Shown here piece after piece: positions 11,545-20,401 of a stretch of 36,667 bases of DNA. The DNA lies in contig WIAL01000003.1 in NCBI GenBank assembly GCA_015519975.1, positions 1-36,667 of the forward strand. Direction: 5' to 3'. The notes under the pieces are model-generated. The model was not told the DNA's origin and ran no database searches. It saw only the letters and a list, made by a program, of their open reading frames with translations. The stretch comes from Hydrogenothermaceae bacterium (GTDB taxonomy: Bacteria; Aquificota; Aquificia; Aquificales; Hydrogenothermaceae). Position 1 is the first letter of the stretch. The number at the start of each line of letters is the position of its first letter. Both the position numbers and the translations under genes were made by a program.

Positions 11545-11876
11545 TAAAATAAATTCCCAAGTCCTGGAATATTTGATGGAAGACCAGATGCTTTAGCCAT
11601 TTTTTCACTCATAACTTCTTTTGAACGAACGTTAGCTTCGTTTAAAGCAGAAATAAGTAAATCTTTTAATACTTCTGCATTTTCTTCGTTTAAAAGAGAT
11701 TTATCTATTTGAATATCTAAAATTTCTCCAAGCCCATTTTCTACTATTTTAACCATTCCACCGCCGACTTCAACTATGATTTCTTCATTTTTTAACTCTT
11801 CTTTTGCTGTTTTTATATTTTCCTGCATATCTTTTAGCATTTTCATCATATTTCCAAGGTCACCAAAATTAAACAT
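11544..11876 (-). CDS. ybaB: YbaB/EbfC family nucleoid-associated protein
   Basis: This 110-aa protein has the family layout: an N-terminal methionine-rich helix (GNMMKMLKDMQENI), a central beta sheet VEVGGGMVKIVENGLGEILD, and a C-terminal helix DLLISALNEANVRSKEVMSEKM with the GLPSNIPGLGNLF tail. It forms a DNA-binding dimer. It lies between dnaX and recR, its usual position, with AGGAGG overlapping the dnaX stop. Confidence 0.95.
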   Translation of the reverse strand: MFNFGDLGNMMKMLKDMQENIKTAKEELKNEEIIVEVGGGMVKIVENGLGEILDIQIDKSLLNEENAEVLKDLLISALNEANVRSKEVMSEKMAKASGLPSNIPGLGNLF

Positions 11877-11881
11877 ATATC

Positions 11882-13339
11882 TTATTCCTCCTTATAATTA
11901 ATTATTTTTCCTTCAAAAAGTTCTAAGACTTTATCAACAGCAGGATCTCTTTCCTTTTTCTTTTTAACAGTCTTTTTAGGAGCATCTATTTTAACAATTT
12001 CTACAGGTTTTTGAAAATGCTTTTTTATAACATCCTTTTTTTCAATTATTGTGTCGTATATTAATTCTGGGACACCTATTTTCACTAAACTCTCTGATAT
12101 ATCTATTTTAGATTTTTTGAGTCCTGAAGAAACAAGTGTACCTGCTTCTTTGCCTATATTCATTATAATCTTTTGTAGATCTACTGCAGTATATGAAGTT
12201 GCATCTGCACTTTCTTCTTTTTCTAAAACAGGTTTTGAAATAGTTTCCTCTGTTTTATTTTCTACGGCCTTTGCATCTTTTATATTTTCAAGCTCTTTAA
12301 TGTATTTTATTTTTAAAACAGCAAGTTCATATACATTTTTTTCATTTGAAAGTGTTCTTGCTTCTATCTGGGCTTTATTGAAAACAGACTGCAGATATAT
12401 CAAGTACTTAATATCTTCTTTTTCAAATATATCATCTTTTTCTTCTAAAGATAAATTTAAAAGACAGCTGTGAATTTTATCTGTCATCTGCTTCCAAAAA
12501 ACATTTAGATCATATCCTTCTTTATATAGTTTTTCTAAAAACAAAATAGATTCTTTTATATTTCTTTCTTTTAAACTTTTTAGGAATTTATTTACTATAT
12601 TTTCAGGTATTACACCTAATACTTCTTGAGCAGCTTTTAAAGTGACATTTGCATTTGAGTATGTAACTACTTGGTCTAGAATGCTTGCAGAATCTCTGAC
12701 TCCACCCTGACTGTACTTTGCAATTAATTCTAAAGCTTCTTCTTCATAAGGGATATTTTCATTTTCTAAAATACTCTTTAAATATTCTTTAATTTCATTC
12801 TCTTTAATTGGTTTAAAAATAAATATTTGTGTTCTTGAACGGATAGTATCTGGAATTTTATGAAGTTCTGTTGTAGCTAAAATAAATATATTTTTAGGAG
12901 GTGGTTCTTCTAATGTTTTTAATAAAGCATTGAAAGCCTCCCTTGTAAGCATATGAGCTTCATCTATTATGTAAACTTTATATCTTCCTTTTATTGGAGC
13001 ATAATTTACATTATCTTTAAGGGCTCTTATATCGTCTATTCCTCTATTTGAAGCTGCATCTATTTCATACATATCTGGAAATGAACCTTTATCTATTTCA
13101 AGGCAATTTTCACATTTTCCGCATGGGTTTTCTGTAATTCCTTGTTTACAGTTTAAACTTTTTGTTATTATTCTTGCGATGGTTGTTTTACCTACGCCTC
13201 TAGGTCCTGCAAAAATATATCCGTGTGAAACTCTGTTTAGTTTTACAGCATTTTTCAATGTGTTGACGACATGTTTCTGACCAACTACAGAATTAAAATC
13301 TTTAGGTCTATATTTTCTTGCAAATGGTTCATAAACCAA
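11882..13339 (-). CDS. dnaX: DNA polymerase III subunit gamma/tau
   Basis: This 485-aa clamp-loader ATPase begins FARKYRPKDFNSVVGQ. It has the Walker A GPRGVGKTTIAR (about residues 45-56), the zinc cysteines C..PCGKCENC (about 65-80), Walker B IDEAHML and the arginine finger segment IRSRTQ. The C-terminal third is variable and lysine-rich, shorter than in E. coli tau (643 aa). The start is TTG with GAGG 8 nt upstream. It loads the beta sliding clamp at the replication fork. I looked for a programmed frameshift site near the lysine-rich end and found no convincing slippery heptamer in the right phase. Confidence 0.96.
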   Translation of the reverse strand: MVYEPFARKYRPKDFNSVVGQKHVVNTLKNAVKLNRVSHGYIFAGPRGVGKTTIARIITKSLNCKQGITENPCGKCENCLEIDKGSFPDMYEIDAASNRGIDDIRALKDNVNYAPIKGRYKVYIIDEAHMLTREAFNALLKTLEEPPPKNIFILATTELHKIPDTIRSRTQIFIFKPIKENEIKEYLKSILENENIPYEEEALELIAKYSQGGVRDSASILDQVVTYSNANVTLKAAQEVLGVIPENIVNKFLKSLKERNIKESILFLEKLYKEGYDLNVFWKQMTDKIHSCLLNLSLEEKDDIFEKEDIKYLIYLQSVFNKAQIEARTLSNEKNVYELAVLKIKYIKELENIKDAKAVENKTEETISKPVLEKEESADATSYTAVDLQKIIMNIGKEAGTLVSSGLKKSKIDISESLVKIGVPELIYDTIIEKKDVIKKHFQKPVEIVKIDAPKKTVKKKKERDPAVDKVLELFEGKIINYKEE

Positions 13340-13390
13340 AACTTTTACCTCAAAATTTTGTATTATCTTTAAATATATGTATTATTAAAA

Positions 13391-14170
13391 TTATATCCAA
13401 TATGCTTTTAGATTACCTTTTAACCAGTCCCAGAGTATTTTCTTTGCAGTTCTTTCGTAATCTATTTCTCCTCCAGATATTTTGTAGTTTAACTTTTCTC
13501 CTATTTTTTCAAGCATTTTTACAGGATCGTTTTCTATTTTTACTTTATAAGTTTTTTCTAAACTTTCAGGAGATTTTTCTATGACTTTTTCTAAAAATTT
13601 AATTGCTGTTTCAACAGGATCTTCCAGTTTATCTGGAATCCATGCACCTTTTTGGGCCAAATCTTCAGGAAGTTCAAGTGTTATTATTCCTGGAGTATCA
13701 ATTAAAAATATATCCTCGCCGAGCTTTATAAGCATTTCTCCTCTTGTCATTCCAGGTTTTGGTGACGTGGTTGCTACTTTCTTTTTCTTTAATGCATTAA
13801 TAACAGAAGATTTACCTACATTTGGATATCCTAGTACTCCTACTTTTATAATTTTTTTCTTTTTGGCATATTCTCTTAACAAGTTCAAAAGCTCTTTTAC
13901 ACCTTTATTATTTTTAGCTGAAAATACAATAACCGGATATTCTTTTTCAATCTCTTTTTTTATTTTTTCTAAAAAATTTTTAGGTACTAAATCTGATTTG
14001 TTTAAAATAATTATTAAATCTTTATTTCTCCCTTTTGCAAGCTGTTCAACTACTTTATTTCGTGTTTCAAAAGGAATTCTTGCATCAACAACCTGCAGTA
14101 TAACATTTGCATCTTTTAAAACTTTTTTTGCTATGCTTTTTTCCCGAAGCCATTCTCTGGGCTTACTCAA
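13391..14170 (-). CDS. rbgA: Ribosome biogenesis GTPase, YlqF/RbgA family
   Basis: This 259-aa GTPase has circularly permuted G motifs. G4 (ILNKSDLVP, about residue 55) and G5 (VFSAK) come before G1 (GYPNVGKSSVINAL, about 114), then the switch-I region TSPKPGMTRG and G3 DTPG. This order is diagnostic of the YlqF/YawG family. RbgA assists late 50S subunit assembly. The start is TTG at 14170, chosen because AGGAG lies 7 nt upstream; no ATG is available nearby. It diverges from lptD and leads the minus-strand run towards dnaX, 51 bp away. Confidence 0.93.
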   Translation of the reverse strand: MSKPREWLREKSIAKKVLKDANVILQVVDARIPFETRNKVVEQLAKGRNKDLIIILNKSDLVPKNFLEKIKKEIEKEYPVIVFSAKNNKGVKELLNLLREYAKKKKIIKVGVLGYPNVGKSSVINALKKKKVATTSPKPGMTRGEMLIKLGEDIFLIDTPGIITLELPEDLAQKGAWIPDKLEDPVETAIKFLEKVIEKSPESLEKTYKVKIENDPVKMLEKIGEKLNYKISGGEIDYERTAKKILWDWLKGNLKAYWI

Positions 14171-14187
14171 AATTTACTCCTATGGTT

Positions 14188-14193
14188 TATAAT
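14188..14193 (+). promoter_or_regulatory. Possible lptD promoter -10 box
   Basis: TATAAT lies 31 bp before the lptD ATG in the 48-bp divergent gap shared with rbgA. No good -35 box is visible at 17 bp (the nearest is TTACTC with a 19-bp spacer). The facing strand also has a TATA-like sequence for rbgA. Confidence 0.35.
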
Positions 14194-14218
14194 AAATTTC
14201 CTAATATAGTTATAGGGG

Positions 14219-16234
14219 ATGTATTTGGCAAGGTTTTTAACGATAATTATTTTAACATTATTTATATATGCAGTATCTTTTGCTGATAAAGTCTTAATAG
14301 AAGCAAAACAAATTCAAAAAATATCTGACAGTCTTGTTATTGCTAAAGGTGAGGTTGTTATTAAATATAAAGATATAACTATTAAATCATCTCAAATAAA
14401 ATATTATCCAAAAGAAAAAAAACTTGAATATAATGTTCCCACTGAAATTATTTCTCAGAAGTTTTATATAAAGTCTAATAAAGGATTTTATAACTTAAGA
14501 AAAGAAAAAGGGGAGTTTTACAATGTTTCTGTTGTTTTGGAGAAAAAATATTTCATAAAAGCAAAAAAGTTAACTAAAGATAAAGAATGGATTTACTTTG
14601 AAAGTGCAAAATTTTCAAACTGTCCGTTTAATCAATATGACTGGTTTGTTTATTCAACAAGTGGAAAAGTTAAAAAGAATGATTATTTACATGCAAAAAA
14701 TGTAATATTTAGCTTCTGTAAGTTACCTGTTTTTTATACACCTTATTTTTTATATCCTACATCTTCAAGAAAAACAGGGCTCCTTCCAATTTCTTTTGGG
14801 CAGGACACTTATAATAACTTAATTTTAAAAATTCCTTTTTACTGGGCTATAAATAGAAGTTCCGATACTACTATTAAATTTGACTATAGAGATAAACAAG
14901 GAAAAGGTTTAGATATTGAGTACAGAAAAATTTTTTCTGCAGATACTAGTTTTAAATTAAACACTTTTTACTTTAAAGAAAATGAAAATGCTTCTTGGTG
15001 GGAAGGAAGGCCTGTAGGGAGATTAAAACAAAGATGGCTTTTAAAAGCAGGAGGAAAATCTGAAAGTATTAAAAACACAAAAATATTTTTAAATTTAAAT
15101 CTTCCAAGTGATTCTTATTTTTATGAGGATTTTTATAACACTTCTCCGTTAAGATATCTTTCTTATACAAAATCTCAGCTTTTAACATTAACAGATACAC
15201 AGGATTTTTCACTTGAAACAAATTTTGATTTTATATATGACTTAACAACTCCCACAAATGAGAATTCTCTTCAAAGGCTACCTGAAGTCAGATTTTACTG
15301 GAAAGAGAGGTCTTTATTTAAAAATGTTTATTATGATTTTTTAAGTGTTAATACAAATTTTTATAGAGATGCAGGAGTTAGAGGATTAAGATCAGATAAC
15401 ACATTAAGATTAACTATGCCTATAACTTATAAATATATAACCAACTTTTTTGAATTTTCACCACGGGCTACACTTTATTATCTTAACAATACAGACAAAA
15501 ATAAGACCCCGTCTCGAAACTTGATATTTTTAAGGAATAGAACTGGGTTAAATATTTTCAAAAATTACGATACGTTTACACATACGGTAATACCTTACAT
15601 AGAGTTTAGTTATATCTCTAAAGTAAACCAAGAAAAGCTTCCTGTTTTTGATAAAGAAGATAGAGTAAACGAGAAAAAAGACATTGATTTTTATTTAAAT
15701 AATATTTTAGATTTTCAAAATAACGATTTTTTTAGATGGACAATTTCTACAGGATATACATTTTTAAAAAATTATTATATAGGAGATACTTCTTATAAAG
15801 GTCATAGAAAGCCTTTGATAAATGGTTTATTTTTTAAGATAAAAGGTTTTTCTGGTGAAAATTCTTTATATTATGATTTTAGTAAAAAGCAAATAAGTAG
15901 ATCAATATCAAGCCTTTCTGTTCCATTGTCTAGGTATTTGAGTTATACTATTTCCCATTCTTTCGATAACAACTCTACAAACCAGCTTCTTCATTCAATT
16001 AGTACTAGATTTAAACTTTTTAGAATTAACGCGTCTATATTAAATAACATTAAGGAAGGTTATGTACAACAAAAAAGGGCGAATATTACATTAGATAGAG
16101 GGTGCTGGTATTTAAGTTTTAACTATATGGAGGATTATAATAAAACTACTAATAAAACTTATAAAGTTTTAACATTGACTTTAAATATAGTTCACTTCAA
16201 TTATAATTTTCCTTTAATAAAGCCAGAGCAGTAG
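14219..16234 (+). CDS. lptD: LPS assembly outer-membrane protein LptD (OstA/Imp)
   Basis: The protein is about 670 aa with a signal peptide (residues 1-22, ending VSFA). Next comes an OstA/LptA-like beta-jellyroll domain (about 23-135, KGEVVIKYKDITIKSSQIKYYP), and then a long beta-barrel with the LptD block LPVFYTPYFLYP...SRKTGLLP (about 175-195). LptD inserts lipopolysaccharide into the outer leaflet, fed through LptA, so the organism makes LPS. The ATG at 14219 directly abuts the AGGGG sequence. The in-frame TTG at 14225 has better spacing, so the true start may be two codons later. It runs convergently into the IclR gene with no gap. Confidence 0.9.
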   Translation: MYLARFLTIIILTLFIYAVSFADKVLIEAKQIQKISDSLVIAKGEVVIKYKDITIKSSQIKYYPKEKKLEYNVPTEIISQKFYIKSNKGFYNLRKEKGEFYNVSVVLEKKYFIKAKKLTKDKEWIYFESAKFSNCPFNQYDWFVYSTSGKVKKNDYLHAKNVIFSFCKLPVFYTPYFLYPTSSRKTGLLPISFGQDTYNNLILKIPFYWAINRSSDTTIKFDYRDKQGKGLDIEYRKIFSADTSFKLNTFYFKENENASWWEGRPVGRLKQRWLLKAGGKSESIKNTKIFLNLNLPSDSYFYEDFYNTSPLRYLSYTKSQLLTLTDTQDFSLETNFDFIYDLTTPTNENSLQRLPEVRFYWKERSLFKNVYYDFLSVNTNFYRDAGVRGLRSDNTLRLTMPITYKYITNFFEFSPRATLYYLNNTDKNKTPSRNLIFLRNRTGLNIFKNYDTFTHTVIPYIEFSYISKVNQEKLPVFDKEDRVNEKKDIDFYLNNILDFQNNDFFRWTISTGYTFLKNYYIGDTSYKGHRKPLINGLFFKIKGFSGENSLYYDFSKKQISRSISSLSVPLSRYLSYTISHSFDNNSTNQLLHSISTRFKLFRINASILNNIKEGYVQQKRANITLDRGCWYLSFNYMEDYNKTTNKTYKVLTLTLNIVHFNYNFPLIKPEQ

Positions 16235-16903
16235 TTATTTACTACTTAGTTTATTTGATACTCTTCCTGCTATATCAAGAAGTTTTTCTTTAAATTCTAA
16301 AATATTTGAAGGATTTAATCTACTTATAGGAGCTACTATTGAAATGGCAGCCTTCGGAGTTTTATCATCCCAAAGAACTGTAGATATTTCCGAAACTTCT
16401 GGTTCAAGACCCTCAAAGTCATACTCAACAATATAATCTGCCTTTTTTAGTTTCTTGGCCTTTAAAAGTGCTTTTCCAGGAGCAGCTGTTTCTGCTGAGT
16501 ATCTTTTACCTATCCTTGAATGTACCAGAACTGACCTATTTGCTTCTTCGGCATATATATAAACTAAATCTGTATTATGTAAAACAGAAATATATACAGT
16601 TTCATTGAACATATTTCTTAATTCTTTTAAAAACGGTTTTGCTTCTTTTAAAAATCTCAGTCCCCTTAAGTATGCATATTCCAAATAAAGAACTTTCTTT
16701 CCAAGTTTATAATGACCTGTTTCCTCTTCCTGCTCTATAATACCTTCAACCTGAAGTGTAGCAAGTAATCTAAAAACGTTATTTTTATTTAATCCTAAAA
16801 GTTTGCTAAGTTCCGTTACTCCTACCTCATCTTTTTCTTTCAGAATTTCTATTAAATCTAAAGCCTTTTCTAATGAACTTTTGCTTTCCTTTTTCTTTAC
16901 CAA
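16235..16903 (-). CDS. IclR-family transcriptional regulator
   Basis: From the TTG at 16903 (SD AGGA 8 nt upstream) the product is 222 aa. It has an N-terminal winged HTH (SLEKALDLIEILKEKDEVGVTELSKLLGLNKNNVFRLLATL, about residues 10-50) and a C-terminal IclR effector domain with RSVLVHSRIGKRYSAETAAPGKALLA-type sequence (here GKALLKAKK). The open frame extends to 17086, but that part overlaps miaA and is spuriously hydrophobic, so it is rejected. The effector and targets are unknown. It diverges from miaA across a 70-bp AT-rich gap and could regulate that operon or itself. It is a little shorter than typical IclR proteins (about 250 aa). Confidence 0.88.
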   Translation of the reverse strand: MVKKKESKSSLEKALDLIEILKEKDEVGVTELSKLLGLNKNNVFRLLATLQVEGIIEQEEETGHYKLGKKVLYLEYAYLRGLRFLKEAKPFLKELRNMFNETVYISVLHNTDLVYIYAEEANRSVLVHSRIGKRYSAETAAPGKALLKAKKLKKADYIVEYDFEGLEPEVSEISTVLWDDKTPKAAISIVAPISRLNPSNILEFKEKLLDIAGRVSNKLSSK

Positions 16904-16973
16904 GTTAGAAGTCCTTTTATTTTGTTTAAATATTATTATTTTATAAATAACGAAAAATGTAAAGGTTAATAAA

Positions 16974-17912
16974 TTGTATACAGATAAAATTATAGTAATT
17001 ACAGGAACAACTGCAACTGGAAAAACGGAAAAGTCTATACAGCTTGCCAAAAGGCTTAATGGAGAAGTTATAAGTGCAGATTCCATGATGGTCTATAAAT
17101 ATATGGATATTGGTACTGCAAAGCCTTCAATTGAAGAAAGGGAAGGAATACCTCATTATTTAATAGATGTTGTTTATCCTGATGAAAATTTTGATGTTAA
17201 AGATTTTGTCAACCTTACCTCACAAAAAATTAAAGAGATAAAAGAAAAAGGAAAAACACCTATTATAGTTGGTGGAACGTGGCTTTATATTCAAAGTCTG
17301 CTTTACGGTATATCTGATGCACCTGAAGGAAACTGGGAAATTAGAAACAATCTTTATAAAGAAGAAAGTAACATCTTATATAAAAAATTAAAGGAAGTTG
17401 ATCCTGTATATGCATCAAGAATACATCCAAATGATAAAAAAAGAATTGTAAGAGCCCTTGAAGTTTATTATATTTCTGGAAAACCTTTTTCTTCGTTCCA
17501 TAATGAAAGTAAAAAACCACAGTACGACTTTGTAGGTTTTGTTTTTGAAAGACCTAGAGATGAGATTATGGAAAGAATAGAAAAAAGAGTTGATTTAATG
17601 TTTAAAGCAGGGCTTTTAGATGAAGTTAAGTTTTTGATTGAAAAAGGGTATGAGAAAAGTATAACTTCAATGCAGGCTATAGGATATAAAGAGCTAATTC
17701 CTTATTTTAAAGGAAAAACTTCTTTAGAGGAAGCAAAGGATCAGATAATAAAAAATACTAAAGATTTTGCAAAAAGACAGATCAGAACTTTCAGATCAAA
17801 ATTTAAAGACAAAAACTGGGAGTTTATTGATATAAAATCTGAAAATAATTTGATAAACTATATATTAGAAAAAATAAAAAAGGAGGAAATGAAAAATGAA
17901 CATACAGGATGA
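16974..17912 (+). CDS. miaA: tRNA dimethylallyltransferase MiaA
   Basis: This 312-aa enzyme transfers a dimethylallyl group to A37 of tRNAs that read UNN codons. It has the P-loop GTTATGKTEKS (about residues 11-21), DSMMVYKYMDIGTAKPS, GGTWLYIQSLL and SMQAIGYKEL, all family signatures. The start is TTG with AAAGG 8 nt upstream. It heads a conserved miaA-hfq-hflX cluster, and its last 17 bases overlap hfq. A promoter should lie in the 70-bp gap shared with the IclR gene; TATAAA-like sequences are present but not decisive. Confidence 0.96.
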   Translation: MYTDKIIVITGTTATGKTEKSIQLAKRLNGEVISADSMMVYKYMDIGTAKPSIEEREGIPHYLIDVVYPDENFDVKDFVNLTSQKIKEIKEKGKTPIIVGGTWLYIQSLLYGISDAPEGNWEIRNNLYKEESNILYKKLKEVDPVYASRIHPNDKKRIVRALEVYYISGKPFSSFHNESKKPQYDFVGFVFERPRDEIMERIEKRVDLMFKAGLLDEVKFLIEKGYEKSITSMQAIGYKELIPYFKGKTSLEEAKDQIIKNTKDFAKRQIRTFRSKFKDKNWEFIDIKSENNLINYILEKIKKEEMKNEHTG

Positions 17913-18084
17913 AATTTTAAATGAGATAAAGGAAGAGGAAAAAGAAATAACAATTTACCTTACAAGAGGTACAAGAATTACGGGGAAAATAGTTGCTGTA
18001 GACCAGTTTACTATTCTTGTTGATGTTGCAGGTGAAAAACAACTTATTTACAAGCATGCAATAAGTACAATTGTCATAGACTAG
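17896..18084 (+). CDS. hfq: RNA chaperone Hfq, short form
   Basis: This 62-aa Sm-like protein has Sm1 TIYLTRGTRITGKIVAVDQFTILV split over about residues 20-43 and the Hfq-specific Sm2 end YKHAISTIV (about 52-60). Position after miaA is the conserved one. The N-terminus lacks the usual QDxFLN form but keeps QDEILNEI. There is no C-terminal tail. The start ATG at 17896 lies within miaA with AGGAGG 9 nt upstream. It should form a hexamer that binds small RNAs and mRNAs. Confidence 0.9.
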   Translation: MNIQDEILNEIKEEEKEITIYLTRGTRITGKIVAVDQFTILVDVAGEKQLIYKHAISTIVID

Positions 18085-18148
18085 CCTTGCAATTTTTACT
18101 TTTTTCATTATTTTGAGTTTATTCACTAAACTTAAACTTTAAAATTAA

Positions 18149-19261
18149 ATGAGAGCGATTTTAGTTGGCGTAAAAACAAAAGACAAAACAGAAGAAGAAG
18201 TTAAAGAGTCTTTATCTGAGCTTGAAGGTCTTGTAAAGGCAGTAAATGGTAAAGTTATAGGAAAACTATACCAAAATAAAGAAGTGGCAGACCCTGCCAC
18301 TTACATTGGGAAGGGAAAAGCTTACCAGCTTAAAGAGCTGGTGGAAGGAACTGAAAGTGATTTTGTAATTTTTGATGCTCCATTATCACCGGTTCAGATT
18401 TCTAATCTTGAAAATATTTTAATGGTAGATGTTTATGACAGAACAGATTTGATACTTTCTATATTTTCACAAAGAGCAAGAACAAGACAGGCAAAACTTC
18501 AGGTAGAACTTGCACTGCTTGAGCATGAACTTCCAAGAGTTTATGGACAGAAAGGTAAGAAACTTTCCCGTATTGGAGGAGGATTTAAAACAAAAGGTGC
18601 AGGTGAAAAATACGGAGAAATAAAGGCAAGAACAATAAAAAATAGAATAGCTTCCATAAAAAAAGAGATAGAAAAGATAAAAAAACAACGCCAGCAACAA
18701 AGAAAATGGAGAAATAAAAACCCTAATATTTTCAAAGTTGCACTGGTGGGATATACAAATGTTGGAAAATCTACACTTTTAAAAAGATTAACAAAAAGAG
18801 ATACTTTTATATCAGATCAACTTTTTGCTACCCTTGATACAAAGACATCTTTCATAAATTTTCCTGATATAGGGAAGAAAATTCTTCTCACCGATACAGT
18901 TGGTTTTGTAAAAGATATGCCACAGGAGATAATGGACGCATTTATGGCAACCCTTGAAGAAGTTGAAGAGGCAGATTTAATTCTCCATGTTGTTGATGTG
19001 TCAGATGAAAACTGGCCTAAAAAGGTGGAGCAGGTTGAAAGAATACTTGAAAAAATAAATGTAAAAGATAAAGAAACTGTTCTTGCTTTAAACAAAGTTG
19101 ATAAGGTTATACCTTCTGCTGAGCTCTTAGAACATACTGACGATGCAGTTTTATCGGGAGATAAGGAAGCTGTTATAATATCAACAGAAAAAGGGTGGAA
19201 TATAGATAAACTTTTTGATATTCTGAAAAATAAAGCTTCTTTGGAAAAAGTAGGAGGATAA
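18149..19261 (+). CDS. hflX: GTPase HflX
   Basis: This 370-aa protein has the HflX N-terminal glycine-rich domain (YIGKGKAYQLKELV; FDAPLSPVQISNLE; VDVYDRTDLIL). A coiled-coil linker with RIGGGFKTKGAGE follows, then a G domain: G1 GYTNVGKSTLLKRL, G3 DTVGFVKDMP, G4 NKVD. It binds ribosomes and splits stalled or heat-damaged 70S particles. It follows hfq by 64 bp. No Shine-Dalgarno sequence precedes the ATG, so the transcript may be leaderless or weakly translated. A downstream start would cut into conserved sequence and is unlikely. Confidence 0.95.
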   Translation: MRAILVGVKTKDKTEEEVKESLSELEGLVKAVNGKVIGKLYQNKEVADPATYIGKGKAYQLKELVEGTESDFVIFDAPLSPVQISNLENILMVDVYDRTDLILSIFSQRARTRQAKLQVELALLEHELPRVYGQKGKKLSRIGGGFKTKGAGEKYGEIKARTIKNRIASIKKEIEKIKKQRQQQRKWRNKNPNIFKVALVGYTNVGKSTLLKRLTKRDTFISDQLFATLDTKTSFINFPDIGKKILLTDTVGFVKDMPQEIMDAFMATLEEVEEADLILHVVDVSDENWPKKVEQVERILEKINVKDKETVLALNKVDKVIPSAELLEHTDDAVLSGDKEAVIISTEKGWNIDKLFDILKNKASLEKVGG

Positions 19262-19263
19262 TT

Positions 19264-19614
19264 ATGGAAGACTGCATTTTTTGTAAAATAGCGCAGAAAG
19301 AAATACCGGCAGATATTGTATATGAAGATGATTTAATGATGGCATTTAAAGATATAAACCCACAGGCAAAAGTTCATGTTTTATTAATCCCAAAACTTCA
19401 CATACCTAATAACCTTTACCTTGAAGGTGCACATAAACCTTTAGTTGGGCATATTATTTTAAAAGCAAATGAGATTGCTAAAAAATTAGGAATTGCTGAG
19501 ACAGGCTTTAGACTTATAGTTAACTGCGGAAAAGACGCTGGGCAGGAAGTTTTTCATTTACACTGGCATTTGCTTGGAGGAGAACCGCTAGGTAAGTTGG
19601 TATGCAAGAAATGA
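19264..19614 (+). CDS. HIT-family nucleotide-binding hydrolase (HinT type)
   Basis: This 116-aa protein begins MEDCIFCKIAQKEIPADIVYEDD and has the histidine triad VFHLHWHLLGGEPLG at the C-terminus. These are the signatures of the HINT branch, which hydrolyses purine nucleoside phosphoramidates and adenylylated intermediates. CIFCKI also gives the Cys pair seen in some members. It has GGAGG 7 nt upstream, overlapping the hflX stop, so it is co-translated. The last 13 bases overlap the next gene. Confidence 0.95.
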   Translation: MEDCIFCKIAQKEIPADIVYEDDLMMAFKDINPQAKVHVLLIPKLHIPNNLYLEGAHKPLVGHIILKANEIAKKLGIAETGFRLIVNCGKDAGQEVFHLHWHLLGGEPLGKLVCKK

Positions 19615-20189
19615 AAACAGTAGACACAAGAGGGTTATTTTGCCCGCTTCCTTTAACTATAGTTTCGAAAGAACTTAAAAATATAGACGTTGGAGAAAAA
19701 TTAAAAGTTTTAGCTGATGATAAAGCATTTAAAAAGGATGTTTCAATCTGGGCTTTTGAAACAGGAAATAAGCTTGTAGAGTTTAAAGAAGAAAACGGAG
19801 TTTATATAGCTGTAATAGAAAGGGGTAAAGGTTTTAAAGGCGAAAGTATATGGGATAAAATAAAATTTGTGTCTCTTGGTGTAAAACTTCATGTTAAAAA
19901 GCATCTCCTAGATATATTTTTTACAAAAAAACCAAAATATTTGATTACATTTGTTTCTGTAGCTGAAGGTTTAAGAGCAGATAAATGGATTCAAGAAAAT
20001 AAAAAAAATTTTAAATATACTATGCTTCCTGTACCAAAGGAAATATATCCCCACTGCGGGCTCGTTTTTGGTACAAAAAACAAAGAAGAAGCTTTAAAGA
20101 TTTTTAATACTTTAAAAGATGCAAATTTTGCAGTTGAAGATATTCATGTAGTAGATAAAAAGAAAAACTACCCAAAGCTCGAGGTATAA
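19602..20189 (+). CDS. TusA-DUF3343 fusion, predicted sulfur carrier
   Basis: The 195-aa protein has two parts. Residues 5-72 form a TusA/SirA fold with the carrier motif GLFCPLPL (C14), the residue that carries persulfide in TusA. Residues about 108-188 form a DUF3343 domain with MLPVPKEIYPHCGLVFG and C152, described in the family as a putative Se/S carrier domain. A basic linker (KLHVKKHLL) joins them. Two cysteines in two carrier-like domains suggest an internal sulfur relay, which is inference. An alternative start is the ATG at 19611. It overlaps the HIT gene and is followed after 1 bp by a BFD-like ferredoxin gene. Confidence 0.8.
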   Translation: MQEMKTVDTRGLFCPLPLTIVSKELKNIDVGEKLKVLADDKAFKKDVSIWAFETGNKLVEFKEENGVYIAVIERGKGFKGESIWDKIKFVSLGVKLHVKKHLLDIFFTKKPKYLITFVSVAEGLRADKWIQENKKNFKYTMLPVPKEIYPHCGLVFGTKNKEEALKIFNTLKDANFAVEDIHVVDKKKNYPKLEV

Positions 20190-20190
20190 T

Positions 20191-20400
20191 TTGGAAGATA
20201 TTCTAGTTTGTGAATGTAAAAACATTAGCTTAAAAGATGTCCTAGAATGTATTAACAACGGGTGTGATTCTGTAGAGGAAATACAAAAAGAACTTCCTGT
20301 TGGTCAGGTTTGCAGTATGTGTTTATCATCTAAAAACGACCTCCAAGGAGAAAAACCTATACATCTTGATAAATTACTAAAATCAATAAAGGGAAAATAA
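20191..20400 (+). CDS. BFD-like [2Fe-2S] protein
   Basis: This 69-aa protein has the cysteine layout of bacterioferritin-associated ferredoxin-type domains: C7-x-C9 (VCECKN) and C41-x2-C44 (QVCSMC), with helices between. It should hold a [2Fe-2S] cluster. Two further cysteines (C20, C25) are present. The start is TTG with GAGG upstream in the end of the TusA-DUF3343 gene. The neighbour suggests an electron or sulfur transfer partner rather than a bacterioferritin partner. Confidence 0.82.
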   Translation: MEDILVCECKNISLKDVLECINNGCDSVEEIQKELPVGQVCSMCLSSKNDLQGEKPIHLDKLLKSIKGK

Positions 20401-20401
20401 A

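Noticed and set aside
11882-12020. Programmed frameshift in dnaX
   Set aside because: The lysine-rich end has A-rich runs, but no slippery heptamer in correct phase.
16230-16246. AGTAG/CTACT hairpin at the lptD/IclR junction as a bidirectional terminator
   Set aside because: A 5-bp AT-rich stem without a clear T tract is too weak to call.
16904-17086. Hydrophobic N-terminal extension of the IclR gene
   Set aside because: It is the complement of the miaA start. The TTG at 16903 has a ribosome binding site, and the HTH starts just after it.
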